Assembly: GCF_900102175.1 (NCBI RefSeq)
Contig: NZ_FNKN01000001.1
Coordinates: 372,001 to 436,000 of the forward strand
From: Microbacterium sp. cf332
Lineage (GTDB): Bacteria; Actinomycetota; Actinomycetes; Actinomycetales; Microbacteriaceae
DNA: 64,000 bases
Direction: 5' to 3'
Made by a program: the position numbers and the translations under genes. The notes below the pieces were generated by a model, which was not told the DNA's origin, did not search any database, and saw nothing but the letters and a program-made list of their open reading frames with translations. This document shows, in pieces, positions 8,901-16,361 of this stretch; position 1 is the stretch's first letter, and every line of letters begins with the position of its first letter.

Positions 8901-9398
8901 TCACCAATCTATGGGGCGGGTCGACCCCAGGAGGCAGCCGCCGCTGGGCAACTCGGGAAGCACCATCGCGGTGGGGGCCGGCGTGGAGGGGCCGACCTGA
9001 CCGACCAGGCACTCCCCCGCCCAGAGCACGGAGAACTGCAGGCTGTCGACCGGGTCGTCGACCGACGTCCGGTCGGCAGTGACCTGCATCGCGCCCTTCT
9101 CGAAGCCCGCGGCGACGAGGGCATCGACGTAGGCGCGGCCAGCCACGCCGTCCGCCGATGCCGCCACCCGGTCGACGACCGCAGAGAAGAACGGCAGATT
9201 GTCGTGCGCGCTGCCTTCCAGCATGAGCACCGACGGCGCATCCTCCGCATCCGCCGTCGCCCCGGCATCCGCAGCGGTCACGTCCGGCGAGGCTCCCGGC
9301 GACGCGGGTGGCTCGGGCGTGCAGCCGACGACGGCGAGCACGAGCACCGCGGCGGCGGTGACGACGGCCGGGCGGAGAAAAGTGCGAAGCGGGCCCAC
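8901..9398 (-). CDS. Secreted lipoprotein of unknown function
   Basis: 165-aa predicted lipoprotein: Arg-containing N-terminus, hydrophobic stretch (residues ~10-25), then a lipobox-like VVGC with the lipidated Cys at ~26. A Pro/Ala/Asp-rich spacer leads to a small domain with YVDALVAAGFEKGAM and a Cys pair (GECLVG / GGCLLGS). It resembles small exported proteins found widely in Microbacteriaceae (DUF6993-like, from memory). The GTG start is 6 bp after TAGAAT, fitting leaderless translation. No enzymatic motif seen. Confidence 0.75.
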   Translation of the reverse strand: MGPLRTFLRPAVVTAAAVLVLAVVGCTPEPPASPGASPDVTAADAGATADAEDAPSVLMLEGSAHDNLPFFSAVVDRVAASADGVAGRAYVDALVAAGFEKGAMQVTADRTSVDDPVDSLQFSVLWAGECLVGQVGPSTPAPTAMVLPELPSGGCLLGSTRPIDW

Positions 9399-9439
9399 GG
9401 CGAGATTCTAGGGGCCGTGCCCGTGTGGCGGCCCGGAGG

Positions 9440-9967
9440 TCAGAACGGAGTCCGGTCGGCGGACGCGGCGTCCGCGAGCGGCGCAACGGCCCACTCCGCC
9501 CCCGCGCCCGGATGATCCGCGCTATCCGACGCGACGGACCACTCCCCGGACGTCGTCGCGTTCGGGTGCGTCGTCGCTGCCGGCCCCGATGCCGGAGCCC
9601 CACCATCGACTCGTGGCGCCCGCTGGAAGACCGCCGTGCCCCACTTCAGCTCGGGACCGATCGCGTCGGCATCGATCTCGACCTCCGTGCCGCGCTTGCC
9701 GTTGGCCTCCCACTCGCGCAGACGCAGACGCCCCTCGACGATGACCCGCTGCCCCTTCCGCAGCGAAGCGAACGCGTGCTCGCCGAGTGAGCGGAAGACG
9801 CTCACGCGGTACCAGTTGGTCGCACCGTCGACCCACTCGCCCGAGGAGGCGTCGCGGTAGCGCTGCGTGCTCGCGAGGCGGAACGCGGTGGCGGGGACCC
9901 CGTTGCCGGTCCGGCGCTGCTCTGGCTCGGTGGCGATGTTGCCGATGACGGTGATGCGATCTGACAT
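9440..9967 (-). CDS. ssb: Single-stranded DNA-binding protein
   Basis: 175-aa OB-fold protein. The N-terminus MSDRITVIGNIATEPEQRR and the segments ATAFRLASTQRYRD, TNWYRVSVF and KGQRVIVEGRLRLREW are typical SSB strands. The C-terminal third is Ala/Pro/Ser-rich but ends in DRTPF rather than the classic acidic DDDIPF tip, so this may be the accessory paralogue often found in actinobacteria rather than the replicative SSB next to rpsF/rpsR. The start at 9967 is the first that gives the canonical SSB N-terminus; longer in-frame versions lack conservation. Confidence 0.9.
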   Translation of the reverse strand: MSDRITVIGNIATEPEQRRTGNGVPATAFRLASTQRYRDASSGEWVDGATNWYRVSVFRSLGEHAFASLRKGQRVIVEGRLRLREWEANGKRGTEVEIDADAIGPELKWGTAVFQRAPRVDGGAPASGPAATTHPNATTSGEWSVASDSADHPGAGAEWAVAPLADAASADRTPF

Positions 9968-9998
9968 GTCGACTCCTGGAAGGACGCGTGCGATGGGA

Positions 9999-10035
9999 CG
10001 CTCCGGCACCCGAGTGCCCGTCGGGTGCCGGAGCG
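9999..10035. repeat. 15-bp perfect inverted repeat between msrA and ssb
   Basis: Two 15-base arms (9999-10013 and 10021-10035) are exactly complementary around a 7-base loop. It lies 32 bp upstream of the ssb start and downstream of msrA. There is no T-run on either side, so it may be a U-less terminator or a 5' leader hairpin for ssb. Confidence 0.6.
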
Positions 10036-10066
10036 CAATCAGCTTCACGCCGCGCGTCACGAAGAC

Positions 10067-10102
10067 GGGGGCGGTCCCGCACATCTGTGCAGAACCGCCC
10101 CC
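10067..10102 (-). terminator. Possible U-less terminator downstream of msrA
   Basis: A stem of GGGGGCGGT and ACCGCCCCC encloses a smaller hairpin (GCACA/TGTGC) starting 22 bp after the msrA stop. GC-rich and stable but without a U-tract, a form common in actinobacteria. Confidence 0.45.
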
Positions 10103-10124
10103 GGGAGCGCGTGGGGAGAACAGG

Positions 10125-10652
10125 TCAGCCGCGGGCGTACTCCGCGAAGCGAGCACGCACCTTGTTGACCTTGGGCACGGCCACCGCCAGGCAGTAGCCC
10201 TGACCCGGGTTCTTGGCGAAGAAGTCCTGGTGGTAGTCCTCGGCGGGGTAGAAGGTCCCAGCGCGTTCCATGGTGGTCACGACGCCGCCGCCCCAGAGAT
10301 CGTCGGCGCGATCGCGTGCCGTGGTGAACAGCTCGACCTGTGCGTCGTCGAGCGGGAACATCGCGGAGCGGTACTGGGTGCCGACGTCCGCACCCTGTCG
10401 GTTCAGCTGGCGCGGGTCGTGCATCGTGAAGAAGGCGTCGAGGATGACGTCGGCGGGGATGACCTCGGGATCGAAGGTCACGGCGACGGCCTCGGCGTGG
10501 CCGGTCGTCCCCGTGCACACGGCCTCGTAGCTCGGGTTCGGCACGTCGCCGCCGATGTAGCCGGACACGACCTCGGTGACGCCGTTCAGCGCACGGTAGG
10601 CGGCATCCAGGCACCAGAAGCAGCCGCCGGCGAGGATGAAGGTGGTGGTCAT
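10125..10652 (-). CDS. msrA: Peptide-methionine (S)-S-oxide reductase MsrA
   Basis: 175-aa cytosolic repair enzyme reducing methionine-S-sulfoxide. The catalytic motif GCFWC is at residues 10-14 with the nucleophile Cys11, followed by the family segments GVTEVVSGYIGG, GTTGHAEAVAVTFDP, HDPRQLNRQGADVGTQYRS and the C-terminal YHQDFFAKNPGQGYC whose Cys can act as resolving residue. The ATG at 10652 places the motif at the usual distance; the longer frame has an unconserved Arg-rich start. Monocistronic by context. Confidence 0.96.
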   Translation of the reverse strand: MTTTFILAGGCFWCLDAAYRALNGVTEVVSGYIGGDVPNPSYEAVCTGTTGHAEAVAVTFDPEVIPADVILDAFFTMHDPRQLNRQGADVGTQYRSAMFPLDDAQVELFTTARDRADDLWGGGVVTTMERAGTFYPAEDYHQDFFAKNPGQGYCLAVAVPKVNKVRARFAEYARG

Positions 10653-10771
10653 GGAAAGCTCCGTTCTCCCGCTTGCGCGAGGTCTCCCCCTAGCCAACCA
10701 TCCCTCGACGCCGGGTGTTCCCGCCGATGTCGGAGGTGCTCTCTAACCTCGGAGGCGAGAAGGGGGTCCTC

Positions 10772-11002
10772 ATGTCGACACAACAGCTCCACCGCACCGC
10801 GACGCTGATTCCGCTCGGCGTCGACCGGTGGCGTGTCGTCGAGGCGGACGGCCGCGTTCGCGGGCTGATCGAACGGGCCGGTGCGCCGACCGGTGCCCGC
10901 TTCCGCGCCCTCCGATACCACCTGGCGTCGCGCTCGTTCCGAGGCATCGGCGAGTTCTGGAGCCTCGCCGAGGCAGCCGAGACGCTGCGCCTGTCGCGCT
11001 GA
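10772..11002 (+). CDS. Small conserved protein of unknown function
   Basis: 76 aa starting MSTQQLHRTATLIPLG, preceded by a purine-rich GAGAAGGGGG ribosome binding region. Basic, rich in Trp/Arg (GVDRWRVVEADGRVRGLIE), with a C-terminal amphipathic helix (FWSLAEAAETLRLSR). An in-frame ATG at 10727 is an alternative start, but it lacks a Shine-Dalgarno sequence. Stands alone between msrA and the convergent MocR-type gene. No function assigned. Confidence 0.65.
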   Translation: MSTQQLHRTATLIPLGVDRWRVVEADGRVRGLIERAGAPTGARFRALRYHLASRSFRGIGEFWSLAEAAETLRLSR

Positions 11003-11013
11003 GGCCGTCGTCG

Positions 11014-12423
11014 TCACACCAGCACGTCGACCGGGGCGGGACCGGCGGTCGGCACTCCGGCACGCACCCGCTCCCACACGCCCGCGAGCACGTCGACGGC
11101 GCGCCCGATCTCGGCCGGAGGCGCCGTGAACGGCACGCGCAGCCGGTTCTCGTGCCCGCCATCGACGGCGAACCGGGGCCCCGCGCTGAGGTAGACGGCC
11201 TCAGCGCGGGCACCGAGCACGAGCGGTGCACTCAGTGGGGCGGGAAGCCCGACCCACAGGGCCACGCCGCCCGAGACCTCGGGCACCTCCCACTCGGGCA
11301 GACGGTGCTGCAGGGCGGCGCGCGCCGCCCTGTACCCCGCCGAGAGCAGCTCGGCCCGCTGGGGCAGGATCTCGGACATCCGCTCGACGAGACGCGATGC
11401 GACCGCCTGCTCGAACTCCGGGGTGCCCAGATCGCGGGCCGGACGGGCCGCGTGCAGGCGTCGGATGACATCCGGGCGGGCACGGATCCAGCCGACGCGG
11501 AGACCGCCCCAGACGGTCTTTCCGAGGGAACCGAGCCGGATCACCTCGTCGGGGGCGAATGCAACCGGCGCAGGCCGCTCGAAATGCAGTTCCGCGGTCG
11601 TCTCGTCGACGACCAGCGTGCAGCCCCGTCGCGCTGCGTCGCGGAACGCGTCCTGCTCGCGATCGGTCATCGAGCGACCGGTCGGGTTCTGGAAGGTGGG
11701 CATGAGATAAGCGAGGGTGGGCCGCGTGCGCTGCGACGCCTCGCGGAGGCGATCGAGGTCCCACCCGTCCGCGGTTGTGACCGGCACGGCGACGAGACGG
11801 GCTCCGGCCGCCCGCAACGCCTCCGCGGCGTGGGGGTAGGTGGGCGTCTCGGCGAGAACCCGGTCGCCGCGAGCGACGAGCACCTCGGCGATCAGATGAA
11901 TCGCGCTCTGGGCGCCCGCCGTGACGAGCACCTCCTCGGCGGAGGTGGGGATGCCCCGCGCCTCGTAGCGCTGCGCGATGACCTCGCGCAGCCGACGCGA
12001 GCCGAGGGTGTCGTAGCCGGTGCGGGAGACCAGGGTCGCCGCCTCCGCGGCCGTCTCGGTGAACACGCCGGCGAGCCCGGGCCAGGCGCTCGGACTCGCC
12101 TGCTGCAGGTCGATCGACCCGGGTTCTGCGAAGACGGTGCCGCCACCGCGCAGCGGCTGTGCCGTCGTGACGCTCCCCGAGCCACGGACGCTCTCGATGT
12201 GTCCGCTCGCCCGCAGGCTCGCGTACGCGCTCGCCACCGTCGTCCGGCTCACGGCGAGCGTCTGCGCCAAGAGGCGTTCGGCAGGTAGGAGCGTGCGGGC
12301 GGCGATGCGATTGTCGAGGCAGAGAAGCCGGATGCCGTCGGCCAGGGCCTCGTAAGCGGGCTCACGCGTTCGCCATCCGCCGAGCGCTGTCTCGAGGGAG
12401 CGGGCTGAGATCCGGGAGTGCAT
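11014..12423 (-). CDS. MocR-family PLP-dependent transcriptional regulator (YczR-like)
   Basis: 469-aa fusion of an N-terminal GntR winged helix (residues ~20-85; LLPAERLLAQTLAVSRTTVASAY is the recognition region) and a fold-type I aminotransferase domain. The latter contains the PLP-lysine region RLGSLGKTVWGGLRVGWI and YLMPTFQNPTGRSM. MocR regulators sense PLP or amines and control a neighbouring gene. Here it is divergent from a YczE-like membrane protein with 61 bp between starts, the same pairing as yczR-yczE. The ATG at 12423 gives the canonical short lead before the HTH; a frame extension further upstream is non-coding. Confidence 0.88.
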   Translation of the reverse strand: MHSRISARSLETALGGWRTREPAYEALADGIRLLCLDNRIAARTLLPAERLLAQTLAVSRTTVASAYASLRASGHIESVRGSGSVTTAQPLRGGGTVFAEPGSIDLQQASPSAWPGLAGVFTETAAEAATLVSRTGYDTLGSRRLREVIAQRYEARGIPTSAEEVLVTAGAQSAIHLIAEVLVARGDRVLAETPTYPHAAEALRAAGARLVAVPVTTADGWDLDRLREASQRTRPTLAYLMPTFQNPTGRSMTDREQDAFRDAARRGCTLVVDETTAELHFERPAPVAFAPDEVIRLGSLGKTVWGGLRVGWIRARPDVIRRLHAARPARDLGTPEFEQAVASRLVERMSEILPQRAELLSAGYRAARAALQHRLPEWEVPEVSGGVALWVGLPAPLSAPLVLGARAEAVYLSAGPRFAVDGGHENRLRVPFTAPPAEIGRAVDVLAGVWERVRAGVPTAGPAPVDVLV

Positions 12424-12440
12424 ACGGCCACCGTAATGGG

Positions 12441-12480
12441 ATTGGCATCTTTCACAGAAGCCAATATCGCGATCCAATGG
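12441..12480. promoter_or_regulatory. Candidate operator between MocR-type regulator and yczE-like gene
   Basis: ATTGGC (12441-12446) and GCCAAT (12460-12465) form an inverted repeat, and CCAAT recurs as a direct repeat at 12461 and 12474, 13 bp apart. MocR-type regulators bind spaced direct or inverted repeats in the shared divergent promoter, so this 40-bp stretch is the likely autoregulatory site. Confidence 0.5.
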
Positions 12481-12484
12481 AGCC

Positions 12485-13123
12485 GTGACCCTGCGCATCG
12501 CCCAGCTCCTCGTCGGACTCGTCCTCTTCGGTGCCGGGTGCGCCGTGATGATCGACGCCGGCATCGGGCTCGATCCGTGGACGGTCTTCTCCGAGGGAGC
12601 CGGCAAGCTCACCGGGCTCGGCATCGGATGGGTTGTCAACATCACGGGCTTCCTGGTCCTGCTGCTGTGGATCCCCCTCCGCCAGCGGCCCGGGATCGGT
12701 ACCGTGGCGAACATCCTCGTCGTGGGCACCGCCATACAGCTGACCCTCCCGCTCCTCGCGACGCCGGAGCCCGGGGTCGCGAGGTTCCTCATGTTCCTCG
12801 CCGGCACGTTGCTCGTCGGGCTCGCGTCGGGCATCTACATCGGCGCACGACTCGGCCCGGGCCCACGCGACGGCCTCATGACGGGACTGCATCAGCGGTG
12901 GGGGTGGCCGATCTGGGCCGGTCGGCTGGGCGTCGAGGCGACGGTACTCGTCACCGGCTGGCTTCTGGGCGGGACGGTGGGCTGGGGCACGGTGCTCTTC
13001 GCCGTCCTCATCGGACCGGTCGTGCACGTGAGCCTGCCGCTCTTCGACCGCCGCCAGCGCGGCCGCAGTCCCGGCGGCGAGCGGGACCGCTCCGCACCCG
13101 CCGTCAGTGCTGCCGGAACGTAG
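12485..13123 (+). CDS. YczE/YitT-like integral membrane protein
   Basis: 212 aa with five hydrophobic segments. The short cytoplasmic ends and the motifs GIGLDPWTVFSEG, IGWVVNITGFLVLLLW and GARLGPGPRDGLMTGL match the YczE family of actinobacterial and Bacillus membrane proteins. Role is not firmly established; yczE of Bacillus has been linked to secondary metabolite and phosphopantetheinyl functions. Begins at a GTG 61 bp from the divergent MocR-type gene, which probably controls it. The last 20 bp overlap the convergent small gene. Confidence 0.85.
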   Translation: MTLRIAQLLVGLVLFGAGCAVMIDAGIGLDPWTVFSEGAGKLTGLGIGWVVNITGFLVLLLWIPLRQRPGIGTVANILVVGTAIQLTLPLLATPEPGVARFLMFLAGTLLVGLASGIYIGARLGPGPRDGLMTGLHQRWGWPIWAGRLGVEATVLVTGWLLGGTVGWGTVLFAVLIGPVVHVSLPLFDRRQRGRSPGGERDRSAPAVSAAGT

Positions 13124-13319
13124 GCCAGTCCGCGCCGGGCGCGAGATGTGCGTGGAGGGCGCTCTTCGCCACATCCATCGCGGGATACGTGCCGAGCTCG
13201 GCATCGGCGCCGGCCATCGTCACGATGTACTCGTCGCCACGGTGGCGGATCATCCCGACGACTCCCCCGGAACCGTAGGCGACCCAGAGTGCCGTCGATC
13301 GTGTCTGTGCGTTCATCAT
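13104..13319 (-). CDS. Small conserved protein of unknown function
   Basis: 71 aa, starting MMNAQTRSTALWVAYG. Compact and mixed alpha/beta in appearance: two short strands (GGVVGMIRHRGDEYIVTMAG) then a helix DVAKSALHAHL and a tail PGADWPTFRQH. I recognise the layout from other Microbacteriaceae small proteins but no function. Overlaps the yczE-like gene 3' end by 20 bp. Either of the two adjacent ATGs could be used. Confidence 0.7.
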   Translation of the reverse strand: MMNAQTRSTALWVAYGSGGVVGMIRHRGDEYIVTMAGADAELGTYPAMDVAKSALHAHLAPGADWPTFRQH

Positions 13320-13409
13320 CGAACCCCTTCCGACACCGGCAGGCTACGCCCGCCACAGGCGCGGGACCAGGGGTGCGCGCGATCCGGCTTCGGGGCCGGT
13401 GGATGATCG

Positions 13410-13482
13410 TGCCCCCGACAGGATTCGAACCTGTGACCAACGGATTAGAAGGCCGCTGCTCTATCCACTGAGCTACGGAGGC
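13410..13482 (-). tRNA. tRNA-Arg(TCT)
   Basis: On the minus strand a 73-nt cloverleaf begins GCCTCCG and ends CGGGGGC plus discriminator A; these form a 7-bp acceptor stem including G-U. D arm GCTC/GAGC, anticodon loop CTTCTAA with anticodon TCT (Arg, AGA codons), T arm with GGTTCGAATCC. CCA is not encoded. A possible -10 (TAGCCT on the minus strand) lies ~30 bp upstream. Confidence 0.95.
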
Positions 13483-13556
13483 CCGCCCCGCGACGCGAGG
13501 CGTTGCCACCAGGCTACCGGGCCCGGGTGTCGCGCCCGGTCATTAGGATGGGCGGC

Positions 13557-14180
13557 ATGGTGGGAACTGCCGAGAACGATCGTCTCGTATGGATCGACTG
13601 CGAGATGACGGGGCTGGATCTCAGCGTCGACGAGCTCGTCGAGGTCGCCGTCGTCGTCACCGACTACGAGCTTTGTCCGCTCGACCCGGGCTTCCAGCTC
13701 GTCATTCGTCCGAGCGATGCGGCGCGCGCCAACATGGGCGACTTCGTCACCAGGATGCACGAGACATCCGGGCTCCTCACCGAGCTCGACGGGGGCGTGA
13801 GCCTCGACGAGGCCGAATCCGCGGTGCTCGAGTACATCCGACGCTTCGTGCCCGAGGGCAAGGCGGCGCTCGCGGGCAACACCATCGGCACCGACCGCAT
13901 GTTCCTCGCCAAGTACATGCCACGGGTCGACTCGTGGCTGCACTACCGGAACGTCGACGTCTCGAGCATCAAGGAGCTCTCGCGTCGGTGGTTCCCGCGA
14001 GCCTACTTCCAGGCGCCCGCCAAGGACGGCGGGCACCGCGCGCTCGCCGACATCCGCGAGTCGATCCGTGAGCTGGCGTACTACCGTTCCGCGGTGTTCG
14101 TGCCCGGACCCGGCCCCACGAGCGACGAAGCGCGCGCCGCAGCAGAGGCGGCCGTGTCGTCGTACACGTCATCCGTGTAA
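13557..14180 (+). CDS. orn: Oligoribonuclease
   Basis: 207-aa DEDDh exonuclease that degrades 2-5-nt RNA to mononucleotides, including pGpG. Exo I contains WIDCEMTGLD (Asp and Glu metal ligands) at the N-terminus; Exo II is in LAGNTIGTDRMFL; Exo III is HRALADIRESIREL with the DEDDh histidine and last Asp. Length is close to the family norm. The ATG at 13557 lies 7 bp after TAGGAT, fitting leaderless initiation. Followed within 40 bp by tRNA-His. Confidence 0.96.
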   Translation: MVGTAENDRLVWIDCEMTGLDLSVDELVEVAVVVTDYELCPLDPGFQLVIRPSDAARANMGDFVTRMHETSGLLTELDGGVSLDEAESAVLEYIRRFVPEGKAALAGNTIGTDRMFLAKYMPRVDSWLHYRNVDVSSIKELSRRWFPRAYFQAPAKDGGHRALADIRESIRELAYYRSAVFVPGPGPTSDEARAAAEAAVSSYTSSV

Positions 14181-14218
14181 TACAATCGTCTGGTTGCCCG
14201 GTTTCACCGGGAGACATG

Positions 14219-14294
14219 GTGGCTATAGCTCAGTTGGTAGAGCACCGCGTTGTGGTCGCGGGGGTCGCGGGTTCAAGTCCCGTTAGCCACCCCA
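14219..14294 (+). tRNA. tRNA-His(GTG)
   Basis: 76-nt cloverleaf with acceptor GTGGCTA/TAGCCAC, a G at position -1 (14218) opposite C73, D arm GCTC/GAGC, anticodon loop TTGTGGT (anticodon GTG) and T loop GGTTCAAGTCC. CCA is encoded (14292-14294). A TACAAT box directly follows the orn stop (14181-14186) and may be its -10. Confidence 0.96.
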
Positions 14295-14320
14295 GAGAAC
14301 ATCCCGCTTCGGGAGTGCGC

Positions 14321-14671
14321 ATGATCGAGATGGACGTCACGGAGTTCGAGCTCCTCGTGACCGACGAGCTCGATCGGTTGCCCGACGACATGGTCGACGG
14401 GCTCGACAATGTGATCTTCGTCGTCGAAGACCGACCCGAGGACGGCAGCCTCGACCTCCTCGGGCTGTACGACGGTCTCGCTCTCACCGAGCGCGATCGG
14501 TACGGCCAAGGAGAGCTGCCCGACCGCATCGTCGTGTACCGCGAGCCGCACCTGCATGCGTGCGAGGACGTCGACGCCCTGCGCGACGAGATCCACACGA
14601 CGCTCGTCCACGAGATCGCTCATTTCTACGGAATCGACGACACACGCCTCCACGAGCTCGGATGGGCGTGA
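14321..14671 (+). CDS. Zincin-like metallopeptidase family protein
   Basis: 116 aa with the zinc-binding HExxH motif in TLVHEIAHFYGIDDTRLHELGW; the third ligand is probably the His or Glu in that tail. The fold matches the small metallopeptidase family (DUF1025-type) found next to clpS in actinobacteria. Start chosen at 14321 because GGGAG lies 5 bp before it; the frame upstream runs through tRNA-His and cannot be coding. The stop overlaps the clpS start (TGATG). Substrate unknown. Confidence 0.88.
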   Translation: MIEMDVTEFELLVTDELDRLPDDMVDGLDNVIFVVEDRPEDGSLDLLGLYDGLALTERDRYGQGELPDRIVVYREPHLHACEDVDALRDEIHTTLVHEIAHFYGIDDTRLHELGWA

Positions 14672-14979
14672 TGAGCACGGCTCTCCCCGATGTCGGCACC
14701 GACCTCGATCTCGATCCCGACATCGATCTGCGCGCAGCGCGCATCGAGCCGTGGCAGACCGTCGTGTGGAACGACCCCGTGAACCTCATGTCGTACGTCG
14801 TCCACGTCTTCCGCACCTACTTCGGGTATTCGCGCGAACGCGCCACGCAGCTCATGCTGGGCGTCCATCACGACGGCCACGCGATCGTCGCGGAGGGCCC
14901 TCGCGAGGCGATGGAGGCGCACGCGCGGGCCCTGCACGAGTACGGGCTCTGGGCGACGGTGCGGCGGTCGGGCGAATGA
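14671..14979 (+). CDS. clpS: ATP-dependent Clp protease adaptor ClpS
   Basis: 102-aa N-end-rule adaptor delivering substrates with destabilising N-termini to ClpAP/ClpCP. Canonical stretches are VVWNDPVNLMSYVVHVF (substrate pocket, Asn-Asp-Pro) and ATQLMLGVHHDGHAIVAEG. The first ~25 residues are an acidic flexible tail. Coupled by overlapping start and stop codons both to the metallopeptidase and to the DUF2017 gene, so the three form one operon. Confidence 0.95.
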   Translation: MSTALPDVGTDLDLDPDIDLRAARIEPWQTVVWNDPVNLMSYVVHVFRTYFGYSRERATQLMLGVHHDGHAIVAEGPREAMEAHARALHEYGLWATVRRSGE

Positions 14980-15446
14980 CGCGCAGCGTGCCGTTCGCAC
15001 TGCCCGTCGGCGAGGTCGACTACCTGCGCGAGCTCGTCGAGCAGTACCTCGCATTCGTCACGGCGCCGACGGATCCGCACGACCCCGCCGCCCGGCGTCT
15101 CTCCCCTGATGCATATCCGGACGCGCCCGAAGCCTCGGCGGAGTTCCGCGATCTCACCGCAGCGGATGTGTCGACGACGCGCGCGCGGGATGCCGAGCTC
15201 GTCCTCGCGATGCTCAGCGCAGACGACGCGGAAGATGCTGCCGCGAGGGCCACGGTGCGCACCATGAACCTCGACGAGGCGCACCAGCTCGCCTGGCTCC
15301 GGACGCTCGCGGGCCTGCGGCTCGTGCTCGCCGAGCGCATCGGCATCACCGATGAGAGCATCATGCCGGTCGGCGACCCGCGCTTCGACGTGTACGAGTG
15401 GCTCGGGTACCGTCAGGAGATGCTGCTGCAGGCTCTCGACGCCTGA
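14976..15446 (+). CDS. DUF2017 family protein
   Basis: 156 aa, mainly helical, with YLRELVEQYLAFV near the start and a C-terminal EWLGYRQEMLLQALDA. It is the protein routinely encoded immediately after clpS in actinobacteria; its biochemical role is not known, but constant pairing suggests a function in Clp adaptor regulation (inference). The ATG overlaps the clpS stop by four bases. Ends two bases before the convergent kinase gene. Confidence 0.85.
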   Translation: MTRSVPFALPVGEVDYLRELVEQYLAFVTAPTDPHDPAARRLSPDAYPDAPEASAEFRDLTAADVSTTRARDAELVLAMLSADDAEDAAARATVRTMNLDEAHQLAWLRTLAGLRLVLAERIGITDESIMPVGDPRFDVYEWLGYRQEMLLQALDA

Positions 15447-15448
15447 CG

Positions 15449-16027
15449 TCAGGCCAGCTCGAGGAGGTGCGTCGCGAGCCGCTGGGGGTCGTTGCGGCGG
15501 ATGTGCTGCTCCTCCTGGGCCGCCCATCGCTCCCAGTGCGGGCGGTAGCCATCGCCGTCCCGCGCGAGGGCGCGCTCACGACGGACGTCTGCCGGGGCAT
15601 CGAGCCAGACCCGGACGGCGGCGAACCCTGCTGCCTCCGGCGTGAGCGCGCCGCTGCCCTCGAGCACGATGCCGCTGCCCGCGTCGAGCTCGCAGTCGCC
15701 GTCGTAGCGGTCCGTCGCCCAGTCCCAGCGCTGCCAGCGGGCGGGTCTGCCGGCCGCATGGGGCGTCAGCACCCGAGCAACCGCGTACATCGCGCCGGCG
15801 GCGAGTCCATCCCACCCGGGATAGAGGTCATCGAGGGCGATCACGTGCGCGTGTCCCGCGTGAGGCCACCGTCGGGCGAGCTCACGGGCCAGCGTCGATT
15901 TGCCCGCGCCGCTCCGGCCATCCACGATGATCAGGTCTCCGTCGGAGGCCGCGTCGAGGACGAGGGCGACGGCTTCTGCGAGCGGGACCTGCTCCCGTTC
16001 CCTACTTCTTGAGGGCTCGGATGACAC
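15449..16027 (-). CDS. P-loop nucleoside/uridine kinase-like ATPase
   Basis: 192 aa with Walker A GRSGAGKST (residues ~32-40) and a following ALDDLYPGWDGL segment, as in uridine kinase and phosphoribulokinase relatives. WQRWDWATDRYDGDCEL and RVWLDAPADVRRERALARD resemble the substrate and lid parts of nucleoside kinases. No ATG or TTG precedes the P-loop within frame; the GTG at 16027, inside the end of the upstream gene, is the only start leaving an intact strand before the P-loop. Substrate not determinable. Confidence 0.78.
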   Translation of the reverse strand: MSSEPSRSREREQVPLAEAVALVLDAASDGDLIIVDGRSGAGKSTLARELARRWPHAGHAHVIALDDLYPGWDGLAAGAMYAVARVLTPHAAGRPARWQRWDWATDRYDGDCELDAGSGIVLEGSGALTPEAAGFAAVRVWLDAPADVRRERALARDGDGYRPHWERWAAQEEQHIRRNDPQRLATHLLELA

Positions 16028-16322
16028 GGCTGAGGGCGCGACCCACGACCCAGACGAAGGGAATGCCGACAGCCACCAGCGAGACGAGGTTCGGCTCGAA
16101 ACGCAGGTCGTCGCCCGTGCGGACGTAGGCGCCCACGGGGATCGCGTATCCTCCCCCGCCGCCGCCGGAGTTGCCGTCCGAGTCCTCACCGCCGCCGAAT
16201 CCGGTCCACGTCAGCGCGACCGGGATGAGCGTGATGCCCCCGACGTCCTGCTGTTCGCCGTAGACGCTGCCGACGCCGATGTTCGCGGTCTGCTTGCCGA
16301 GTTCGAGTGCGAGGTTGGGCAT
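16002..16322 (-). CDS. GerW/YtfJ-like protein
   Basis: 106 aa. Central motif ITLIPVALTWTGFGGGEDSDG followed by a long Gly run and GGGYAIPVGAYV is the hallmark of the YtfJ/GerW family, named for spore germination in Bacillus. A hydrophobic C-terminal helix (LVSLVAVGIPFVWVVG) and a basic tail (RALKK) suggest membrane anchoring. This host lineage does not sporulate, so the role here is unknown. A TACGGT box sits 6 bp upstream of the ATG (leaderless type). Overlaps the kinase gene start by 26 bp. Confidence 0.8.
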   Translation of the reverse strand: MPNLALELGKQTANIGVGSVYGEQQDVGGITLIPVALTWTGFGGGEDSDGNSGGGGGGYAIPVGAYVRTGDDLRFEPNLVSLVAVGIPFVWVVGRALSRVIRALKK

Positions 16323-16361
16323 GGTCTTACCGTACCTTCCCGCAGGGCAGCGGTACAGGCG

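Noticed and set aside
12424..12834. N-terminal extension of the MocR-type gene
   Set aside because: Would overlap the divergent yczE-like gene and its operator; GntR domains begin close to the ATG at 12423.
14216..14320. Extension of the metallopeptidase frame through tRNA-His
   Set aside because: The region is a complete tRNA; a good ribosome binding site precedes 14321.
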